Positions 7,399-13,056 of a DNA stretch of 13,056 nucleotides are shown here, piece by piece (within the stretch, counting starts at the first letter, position 1; the number at the start of each line of letters is the position of its first letter). Origin of the DNA: Caldisericota bacterium (lineage in GTDB: Bacteria; Caldisericota; Caldisericia; Cryosericales; Cryosericaceae); contig JAPLGJ010000189.1 of NCBI GenBank assembly GCA_026390215.1, positions 1 through 13,056 on the forward strand, given 5' to 3'. The notes beneath the pieces are model-generated. The model was not told the DNA's origin. It did not search any database and saw nothing but the letters and a program-made list of their open reading frames with translations. The position numbers and the translations under genes are program-made.

Positions 7399-8508
7399 TT
7401 AGAACCTTAGTTCGTCGCGGGTGCGGTAGACACTTACGACGATGGAAGCGGCCGCAACGTGCGTGAGCAGGGACGATCCGCCATAGCTGATAAACGGCAG
7501 TGGGATGCCGGTGACGGGCGACAGCCCGATGGTCATGCCCATGTTCACGGCAGCTTGCAGAAACCACATGGCCCCTATGCCCATGACGATATAGCGGGCG
7601 AAGTCGTCGGTCAGCGAGCGAACAATGAGGAACGTTGACCAGAGGAGCATGATGAAGAGAAGGACGAGCACTACACTGCCGGCAAACCCAAACAGCTCTC
7701 CGACGAGAGAGAAGACAAAGTCGGCATACTGCACGGGCACAAACGAAAGAGGAGCCTGGGTGCTTCCTTTGATGCCACGACCCCAGATGCCGCCTGATCC
7801 GGTGGCTACAATGGACTGGATGACGTTGTAGCCATCACCGAGCGGGTCTGCCTGTGGATTCAGGAAGGTCTCGATGCGTGTACGCTGATATGGCCTGAGG
7901 CTGAGCCACACACCGCCTGCTGCAAGTGCCAAGACCACTCCCAGAACCAGCAGCTGGCGGCCGGTGAGCCGGAAATGAACCAGCATGACGACAGAGATTC
8001 CGAGCAGGAGGCTGGCGGAACCCAGGTCCGGTTGCCTCATGACCAGAAGAACGGATGGCACGACGGCGGCCACGACGACGAGGATTTTCAGGCCTGTGTT
8101 GAGCTTCTTCTCGGGGAGTGTCAGGATGAACGCGACGACAATGATGATGACCAGCTTCTGTATCTCACTCGGCTGAAGGCCGAAGGACCCGACGACAGGG
8201 ATCCAGCGCCGTGAACCGTACATGCCACGCCCGACGAACAACACTGCCACCAGCAGCCCCGTCTGAATGACGTACATCGGGATCGTGAGAAACCGGAAGA
8301 CCCGGTAGTTCACGAATTGCAGCATGACCGCGATGGCTACACTGAGGCCAAGCAGCAGAAGTGTCTTCAGGAAATAGGAGTAGAAACTGCCGAAGTGCCC
8401 AAGCGTGTACCGCTCCGCAAGGCTGGCGGCATAGAACGTCCCCAGGCCGAACCCGATGAGGAGCACGACGCTTGTGATGAAGACGAGCGGCAGGCGATGG
8501 GGCTTCAC
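7399..8508 (-). CDS. rodA: Rod-shape SEDS peptidoglycan glycosyltransferase RodA
   Basis: RodA polymerises lipid II into glycan strands during side-wall elongation and works with PBP2 in the inner membrane. The 369 residues contain about ten hydrophobic segments. SEDS hallmarks: GSRRWIPVVGSFGLQPSEIQKL at about 98-119, RQPDLGSA at 158-165, QSIVATGSGGIWGRG at 231-245, and MGMTIGLSPVTGIPLPFISYGGSS near 323-346. The catalytic Asp corresponds to D263 in FVPVQYADFVF; the residues before it differ from the usual F-L-P-E-x-H-T-D-F, with the Glu replaced by V259. The start is GTG; the only upstream ribosome-binding candidate, GGAG, is 12 bases away at the minC stop, so coupling is likely. RodA rather than FtsW is chosen from the operon context with mreBCD and mrdA. 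Confidence 0.92.
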   Translation of the reverse strand: MKPHRLPLVFITSVVLLIGFGLGTFYAASLAERYTLGHFGSFYSYFLKTLLLLGLSVAIAVMLQFVNYRVFRFLTIPMYVIQTGLLVAVLFVGRGMYGSRRWIPVVGSFGLQPSEIQKLVIIIVVAFILTLPEKKLNTGLKILVVVAAVVPSVLLVMRQPDLGSASLLLGISVVMLVHFRLTGRQLLVLGVVLALAAGGVWLSLRPYQRTRIETFLNPQADPLGDGYNVIQSIVATGSGGIWGRGIKGSTQAPLSFVPVQYADFVFSLVGELFGFAGSVVLVLLFIMLLWSTFLIVRSLTDDFARYIVMGIGAMWFLQAAVNMGMTIGLSPVTGIPLPFISYGGSSLLTHVAAASIVVSVYRTRDELRF

Positions 8509-8517
8509 AGGGCGCTG

Positions 8518-9147
8518 CTACTCCAGAAAGCGTGTTTCGACGTTCAGCCGGCCTTGAGCGGCGCTCGCCACGTAGTAGTGACCGCGCATTCCAGCCGGGG
8601 CCAGATGAAGGACTGCGCTTGCTTTGCCGATGGAAAGTGAGGCGCCGCCAGCGACCTCGAGGCACGTGATGATCGCATCCGGGGTCCCCATGGTGCCAGC
8701 CAGGATGGTTCCCCTGATGGCGCCGAACACGAAGCAGGAACGCATGGTCTCGACACGCGATCCCTCGAGAACGGAGCCGACCACGACGACGTCTTTGGTC
8801 GTCTGGATGACTTCGCCCCTGATGAGGTCACGAGTGATGATCAAGGCTGTCTCAGGTGGAGGGGTGCTCTTCTTCGATTCCCGTATGCGGTAGTTGGTGA
8901 TGCCCAGGTTGTCGCCCACGACCTTGCGCAGATCCTTTTCCAGCTTGGTCAGCGTCTTGAGGCCGCAAGCCCGGTTTTGCAGGTCGACCTTGAGCTTGAG
9001 CTGAGGAAGGATCTGATGCTGGGCGGCCGCTTGGACGACGAGCACGTGCGAGGCTTCCTTCCACGTTGCCTTGGGGTTGACGAGAGCCAGGATTTCCGTT
9101 TGGTTCCCCTTGAACACGACGATGTTTGTCGGACTAGTTGCTGCCAT
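8518..9147 (-). CDS. minC: Septum site-determining protein MinC
   Basis: MinC inhibits FtsZ polymerisation away from midcell. I place the start at the ATG whose first base is 9147, giving 209 residues, because GGAGGGG lies just upstream and the protein then begins with the proper MinC N-terminal strand (IVVFKGNQTEILALV). The N-terminal FtsZ-inhibiting domain is about 1-90, a Pro-rich linker lies near 95-99, and the C-terminal right-handed beta-helix is about 101-205 with DVVVVGSVLEGSRVE and VFGAIRGTILAGTMG. The RSGQ motif used for MinD binding in studied proteins is degenerate (LIRGEV at 108-113). minD and minE are not adjacent; rodA follows nine bases on. The first 14 bases overlap the end of mrdA. 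Association of minC with mreBCD is also known in Bacillus. Confidence 0.85.
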   Translation of the reverse strand: MAATSPTNIVVFKGNQTEILALVNPKATWKEASHVLVVQAAAQHQILPQLKLKVDLQNRACGLKTLTKLEKDLRKVVGDNLGITNYRIRESKKSTPPPETALIITRDLIRGEVIQTTKDVVVVGSVLEGSRVETMRSCFVFGAIRGTILAGTMGTPDAIITCLEVAGGASLSIGKASAVLHLAPAGMRGHYYVASAAQGRLNVETRFLE

Positions 9148-10912
9148 TTTCCCCTCCGTACAGATCAAAATACTGCTGCAACATGCGGTGAACGAGTGGA
9201 GCCATACTGGTACTGCGCTCATAGGGCGAGTTCTCGAACATGAGAAGGACCGCTACCTGGGGATTGTCCATCGGTGCGAATGCCACCAGCCATGTATGGT
9301 ACAGATTCAGCGTACCGGTTTCGGCCGTACCGGTTTTTGCGCAGACCTCAATGCCCTTGACTTGAATGCTTGTCACTCCGCCAGTCTGCGAGACGAGATT
9401 GAGGCCCTTCTTCACGGTCGCCAGCGTGGTCGCGCTTATGCCGAGGGTATCCTGAACGACAGGCGTCGTCACCGCCTCCGCTTTGGTGATGGGGTCGACC
9501 GAAGCCTTCAGGAAGTGGGGGCGCCACAGAGTCCCGTTCATCCCAATCGAGCTGAAGATGGAGATGTTGCGGATGGGCGTTTCCAGCATGTATCCCTGGC
9601 CGATGCCCATGTTCATCGTATCTCCTTCGTACCAGGGTTCGTTGTACTTGTCGAGCTTCCACTCTGGTGTCGGGTAGAAGCCGGTCCTCTCGCCAGGGAG
9701 ATCGATGCCGGTGGGCTTGTCGATGCCGAATCTGTGCGCGTAGGTGGCCAGTGTCTCGATACCAACCAGGCGAGCAACGGTGAAGAAGTAGCTGTCGCAG
9801 GAGTCGGCATAGGCCTTGTAGATATCCTCGTTGCCATGACCTCCCGGCCAGATCCAGCACTTGAACAGCCGTCCGCCGACCGTCAGGCCCCCACCACAGT
9901 AGATGATGGTTCGGTCCGTGATGGTATGCGTTTCCAGCCCCGCCGTTCCGGTGACGACCTTGAACGTGCTCGCCGGAGGGAATGCACCCGCAATGGCCCG
10001 GTTGAACAGAGATCCTTTGACGGACCACGTCTTCCAGTCTTCGGTGGAGATCCCGGAGATGAACTTGTTCGGGTCGAAGGTGGGTGCGCTTGCCAATGCG
10101 AGGAGATCTCCGTTGCGCGGGTCCATCATGATCGCTGCACCCTGGTTGCTGCCGAGGAGCTCCTCGCACATCTTCTGCAGACGGGCATCGATGGTCAGGA
10201 TGATGCTCTTTCCAGGTGCAGCAGGCTTCTCCTGGAGCGTCTTCACGGCCTTGCCGCCGGCATCCACCTCGATGAGTTTCTGACTCTTCTGGCCACGTAG
10301 CAGCGACTCGTATTGCAGCTCGATGCCTTCCTTGCCGATCGTGTCCTTCATGACGTAGCCGTCCGCCCGCAGCTTCTCGAGTTCAGTGTCGCCTATTTCA
10401 CCTGTATATCCGAGGACATGTGCCGCCAACGTTCCCTGGGGATATGATCTCCTGGTCGACATGACGAGCTGGATGCCAGGAAGGTCTGGTTCCTGTTCCG
10501 CAAGTTTCAATGCGACGGGCTTGCTGACGTTGCGGGCGACGGTGATGGGCGTAAATGGCCCGACGCCCGCCTCTTTCACGGTGTCCTTGAGAGTCTGAAG
10601 CTTCGTTCCTGTCAATTGGGCCACGACGCCCAACTCCTGGTCAGCGTTTTCGAGGTCGTAGGTCGTCACGACGATGTCGAACGAAGGGACGTCCGTTGCG
10701 AGGACGATGCCGTTCCTGTCGCGGATTTCCCCCCGTGGACCAGCTGTGCTGATGATGCGAAGACGGTTGTCTTCCGCGACTCCCGCATAGTAGGTGCCTT
10801 TGACGACCTGCAGAAAGTAGAGGCGGGCGATGATACCCAGCAGGATCAGCGTGAAGACAACAGTGACCGCAAGGAATCGCCGGGTTTGCCGGTACTGCTG
10901 AAGCTTATCCAT
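9134..10912 (-). CDS. mrdA: Penicillin-binding protein 2, elongation transpeptidase
   Basis: PBP2 cross-links side-wall peptidoglycan as partner of RodA. With the start at 10912 it has 592 residues: a short cytoplasmic tail, one membrane anchor at about 12-37, a pedestal/dimerisation domain with RGEIRDRNGIVLA near 60-72, and the transpeptidase domain from about 230. Active-site motifs are S315-x-x-K318 (STFK, the acylated Ser), S371-C-D373 (SxD in place of SxN, as in other PBP2 proteins) and K526-T-G-T-A. C339, C352, H359 and C372 match the positions of the zinc ligands described in E. coli PBP2, here as Cys3His. The frame is open further upstream to 11062, but that part is antisense-free overlap with mreD and lacks family similarity. 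The ATG overlaps the mreD stop by eight bases without a good ribosome binding site, so coupling is likely. Confidence 0.93.
   Translation of the reverse strand: MDKLQQYRQTRRFLAVTVVFTLILLGIIARLYFLQVVKGTYYAGVAEDNRLRIISTAGPRGEIRDRNGIVLATDVPSFDIVVTTYDLENADQELGVVAQLTGTKLQTLKDTVKEAGVGPFTPITVARNVSKPVALKLAEQEPDLPGIQLVMSTRRSYPQGTLAAHVLGYTGEIGDTELEKLRADGYVMKDTIGKEGIELQYESLLRGQKSQKLIEVDAGGKAVKTLQEKPAAPGKSIILTIDARLQKMCEELLGSNQGAAIMMDPRNGDLLALASAPTFDPNKFISGISTEDWKTWSVKGSLFNRAIAGAFPPASTFKVVTGTAGLETHTITDRTIIYCGGGLTVGGRLFKCWIWPGGHGNEDIYKAYADSCDSYFFTVARLVGIETLATYAHRFGIDKPTGIDLPGERTGFYPTPEWKLDKYNEPWYEGDTMNMGIGQGYMLETPIRNISIFSSIGMNGTLWRPHFLKASVDPITKAEAVTTPVVQDTLGISATTLATVKKGLNLVSQTGGVTSIQVKGIEVCAKTGTAETGTLNLYHTWLVAFAPMDNPQVAVLLMFENSPYERSTSMAPLVHRMLQQYFDLYGGENGSN
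9151..9157 (-). promoter_or_regulatory. Ribosome binding site that sets the minC start
   Basis: On the minus strand this reads GGAGGGG, with only AAA between its last G and the ATG at 9147. It lies within the last codons of mrdA and excludes the longer frame that would begin at 9222 inside mrdA. Confidence 0.75.
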
Positions 10913-11390
10913 GACTCTGCTCGAGTGGCGAACGCCTGAGGAGGTAGCGGGACCCGACGAGCCCCGTGACGACTGCCACGACCAAATACCAGAAGAGGGC
11001 CGCGAGACCGGGAGGAGCACTGCCTCTGCTGAAGAGAGAGAGAAGGAGTGCCACGACTGCATAGGCGCCGGTGAAGGCTATGCGAGCCAGGCCAGGAGTA
11101 AGCTGTTCGACGTAGGGCGAGGTGCCCGTGACGAGCAGAAGCAGCAGGGCAGTCGGCAGCCCCCGCGACTGGCTGAAATAGGAAAGAAGGAGTGTGTTGA
11201 AGAGTCCGGCAGCAACGCCGAAGGGAGTGGGGTGACGTACGCTGTAATAGAACACGATGGCCGCTGCCACGAGGAAGCCGAAGACTCCCGCGCCCGGGGC
11301 ACGCAACGCAACGCTGCCAAACAAGGCAAACACGAATGCTTCCACGGACAGGACCCCGGCCAGGATGGCATACTGCCGTTTCAGGTTCAT
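10905..11390 (-). CDS. mreD: Rod shape-determining membrane protein MreD
   Basis: MreD is an integral membrane part of the elongasome that links MreC with the cytoplasmic MreB filaments. From the ATG at 11390 there are 161 residues with about five hydrophobic segments (roughly 8-30, 34-50, 60-72, 80-90, 105-120 and 132-148), the normal size and character for MreD. Sequence conservation in the family is low, so the call rests on size, hydrophobicity and the position between mreC and mrdA. The ATG overlaps the mreC TGA as ATGA with AGGG six bases upstream; the longer frame to 11429 would run deep into mreC and is not used. It ends eight bases inside mrdA. Confidence 0.8.
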   Translation of the reverse strand: MNLKRQYAILAGVLSVEAFVFALFGSVALRAPGAGVFGFLVAAAIVFYYSVRHPTPFGVAAGLFNTLLLSYFSQSRGLPTALLLLLVTGTSPYVEQLTPGLARIAFTGAYAVVALLLSLFSRGSAPPGLAALFWYLVVAVVTGLVGSRYLLRRSPLEQSHG

Positions 11391-12220
11391 TTCGAGCCCT
11401 GTGTGACCAGAAGGTAGCGTGTCGCCCATATGGCTGCAAACGGGCGCAGGACGAGCCGTGTCACAGTGCCCCCGGTCAATGCATCGACTCTGCCGATAGG
11501 GATGTTGGGAGGAAAGGTTGCTGAGCTGCTGGAAGTGACGACGATGTCACCTGCCTGGAACTGGGGCAGTGGTGAGACGTACGACAGTTCACAGTACTCT
11601 CCGTCGGTGCCCTTGACGAGGACATCCTCCCCGGTTCGGCGGTTGATGCCGGAGATGACGCACCTGCTGTCGAGCAGAGGGATCACTGTGGCAGTCGATG
11701 TGAAGGCGCCCCGGACCTTGCCATACACGTAGGCTTGGCCGGTGAAGTCTGCGACAAACACGCCGGCGCCGTCGGCTACCCCGAGGGCTGTTCCGTGGTC
11801 AATGAATACATCCAGAGAGCGCATACCCATTGCTCTTCCCGTCACCTGGGCAAGGACACTCTTGACCGGCAGCTGTTGTTGGACCGACAGCTGTGCTTGC
11901 AGCTGTTTCAGTTCGTCGTGATCGCCGAGAGCGAGACGAAGCCGAGCGTCAAGATACTGGTTCTCGCTGCGGAGCGCCTCGTTCTCAGCGTAGACACCTC
12001 GGGCAAACGCCAGGGCGTGTCCATATGCGGCTACACTGTCAGTTGCAGCGGAGACTGCCCTGCCAAGCGTCCGGGCAACGCGCTGGACTCCGCTGAGTGC
12101 AAGACTTCCAAGCGTAACCCCATAGGACGCCAGTCCGATGATGGTTGCCAGCGTAAGGAACAGCGCTATGAAGAGAAGGCTGGTGGACCTGCGGGTAGGC
12201 TTCCGTACCGGACCGGGCAT
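11387..12220 (-). CDS. mreC: Rod shape-determining protein MreC
   Basis: MreC is a bitopic membrane protein that activates PBP2/RodA on the outer face of the membrane. The 277 residues comprise a basic cytoplasmic N-terminus (RKPTRR), one membrane segment at about 13-37, a coiled-coil stretch at about 72-115 (ENEALRSENQYLDARLRLAL), and the extracytoplasmic double beta-barrel from about 120. The latter shows DVFIDHGTALGVADGAGVF at about 137-155 and GDIVVTSSSSATFPPNIPIGRV at 224-245, matching the family pattern G-D-x-V-V-T-S-x-x-x-x-x-F-P-x-x-x-x-I-G. The ATG starts three bases after the mreB stop, with no good ribosome binding site, so translation is probably coupled to mreB. Its stop overlaps mreD by four bases. 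Confidence 0.93.
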   Translation of the reverse strand: MPGPVRKPTRRSTSLLFIALFLTLATIIGLASYGVTLGSLALSGVQRVARTLGRAVSAATDSVAAYGHALAFARGVYAENEALRSENQYLDARLRLALGDHDELKQLQAQLSVQQQLPVKSVLAQVTGRAMGMRSLDVFIDHGTALGVADGAGVFVADFTGQAYVYGKVRGAFTSTATVIPLLDSRCVISGINRRTGEDVLVKGTDGEYCELSYVSPLPQFQAGDIVVTSSSSATFPPNIPIGRVDALTGGTVTRLVLRPFAAIWATRYLLVTQGSK

Positions 12221-12223
12221 TCG

Positions 12224-13056
12224 CTATATCAGAACCTCGTGCAGCGAATCGTAGTTTTCGAGGACCTTGCCTGCGCCCTTGGCGACACACTGCAACGGGT
12301 CCTCTGCGATGGTGACGAGAATGCCCGTACGGGTGGAGATGAACTTGTCAAAGCCCATGATCAGCGCGCCACCACCCGTCAGCATGATGCCGCTATCGAT
12401 GATGTCGGCCGACAGTTCGGGCGGGGTCAGTTCGAGTGCCGACTTGATCGTCGCCAGAATCTGCTCCAATGGTTCCTTGAGTGCGTCGCGAATCTCCTCG
12501 CTCGTGACTTCGACCGACTTTGGCAGGCCATTGATCAGGTCTCTGCCGCGTACTTCATAGGTCTTCTCGGTTTCGAGCGGATATGCCGAGCCAATGGCGA
12601 GTTTGACTTCCTCGGCCGTCACATCTCCGATGAGCAGGTTGTAGCGGCGACGGATATGCGTTGCGATAGCTTCTGTCATTTCGTCGCCTGCAATGCGCAG
12701 TGACCGCGATGTGACGATACCCTTCATCGAGATGACCGCCACCTCGGCGGTACCACCGCCGACGTCGACGATCATGACTCCGCGGGCGTCAGCGACGGGG
12801 AGGTCGGCGCCGATGGCTGCTGCCATGGGTTCCTGGATAAGCTTTGCCTCTCGCGCACCGGCGTTCAGGGCTGCATCGACGACCGCCTTCATCTCAACCT
12901 GGGTGATACCGGACTGGATGCCGACAAGCACACGTGGACGGGCAAAGAGACCTGTTCCGGAGGCTTTTCGGATGAAGTACTCAAGAAGCTTCTCTGTTAC
13001 GGTGAAGTCCGCGATGACGCCGTCCCTCAGAGGACGTGTCACGGTAATCGACTGGG
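12224..13056 (-). CDS. mreB: Rod shape-determining actin homologue MreB, 5' end missing
   Basis: MreB forms ATP-dependent filaments under the inner membrane that direct side-wall synthesis. About 277 codons are visible; the N-terminal portion of roughly 60-70 residues lies right of the window. The open frame continues to the edge, the first residues being QSITVTRPLRDGVIADF. Actin-fold motifs: the phosphate-2 loop DVGGGTAEVAVIS (Asp codon at 12766), QEPMAAAIGADLPV before it, and the adenosine motif LTGGGALIMGF near the C-terminus. The segment VGIQSGITQVEMKAV corresponds to the usual V-x-V-P-S-G-x-T-x-V-E-x-x-A-V, with Gln for Pro. It is the first visible gene of the minus-strand elongasome operon, whose promoter must lie outside the window. 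Confidence 0.95.
   Translation of the reverse strand, partial: QSITVTRPLRDGVIADFTVTEKLLEYFIRKASGTGLFARPRVLVGIQSGITQVEMKAVVDAALNAGAREAKLIQEPMAAAIGADLPVADARGVMIVDVGGGTAEVAVISMKGIVTSRSLRIAGDEMTEAIATHIRRRYNLLIGDVTAEEVKLAIGSAYPLETEKTYEVRGRDLINGLPKSVEVTSEEIRDALKEPLEQILATIKSALELTPPELSADIIDSGIMLTGGGALIMGFDKFISTRTGILVTIAEDPLQCVAKGAGKVLENYDSLHEVLI

Noticed and set aside
9148..9222. Upstream extension of minC by 25 codons
   Set aside because: It lies inside mrdA; the ATG at 9147 has a strong ribosome binding site and gives the expected MinC N-terminus.
9071..10300. Plus-strand open frame (409 codons) opposite mrdA and the start of minC
   Set aside because: It mirrors conserved PBP2 sequence with active-site motifs, shows no family features of its own, and its start lies inside minC.
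10913..11062. Upstream extension of mrdA by 50 codons
   Set aside because: It would lie wholly inside mreD and adds a Ser-rich, non-PBP2 stretch ahead of the natural membrane-anchor start MDKLQQYRQTRRF.
11391..11429. Upstream extension of mreD by 13 codons
   Set aside because: It overlaps mreC without need; the ATGA overlap at 11390-11387 is the normal coupled start and leaves the hydrophobic MreD intact.
11735..12703. Plus-strand open frame (322 codons) opposite mreC and mreB
   Set aside because: Both underlying minus-strand genes are certain; the frame spans their junction and has a low-complexity charged composition without motifs.

Overview
This window is compact bacterial core-genome DNA with high G+C and no gene-free stretch longer than about 55 bases. 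It contains 13 protein genes in two convergent groups. I see no rRNA, tRNA, CRISPR array, insertion sequence or phage gene. The gene content indicates a walled, probably rod-shaped bacterium, because it carries a full MreBCD/PBP2/RodA elongation set. The glycine decarboxylase P-protein is split into two subunits, as in many Gram-positive, thermophilic and candidate-phylum bacteria. The sequences are divergent enough that I cannot name the lineage. A deep-branching group such as Caldisericota/Cryosericota is only a guess and is not shown by the sequence.

Plus-strand group (1-5182): the 3' part of gcvPA, then gcvPB, argS, rbfA and an nrnA-type DHH phosphoesterase. The genes are packed with 11-, 4- and 44-base gaps and a 4-base ATGA overlap, so they look like one operon. 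It combines glycine catabolism with translation and RNA metabolism: arginyl-tRNA synthetase, 30S maturation factor and nanoRNA/pAp hydrolysis. The only notable gap, between argS and rbfA, holds a perfect 10-bp inverted repeat.

Minus-strand group (5172-13056, read right to left): mreB (5' end outside the window), mreC, mreD, mrdA (PBP2), minC, rodA and a TIGR03960-type radical SAM gene. Junctions are 3-base gap, 4-base overlap, 8-base overlap, 14-base overlap, 9-base gap and 1-base gap, so this is almost certainly one transcript. MreB filaments with MreC/MreD position the RodA glycosyltransferase and PBP2 transpeptidase for side-wall synthesis, while MinC inhibits FtsZ and thereby links elongation to division-site choice. 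The radical SAM protein has no established function, and its place in the cell-shape operon is the most interesting point. Beyond it, a small Tic20/DUF4870-like membrane protein has its own recognisable sigma-70-type promoter. That gene overlaps the end of nrnA tail to tail by 11 bases.

I found no clear novel system. The points worth a second look are the radical SAM gene in the elongasome operon, a divergent minC without an adjacent minD, altered residues around the catalytic Asp of RodA, the argS-rbfA hairpin, and the overlapping convergent gene ends.
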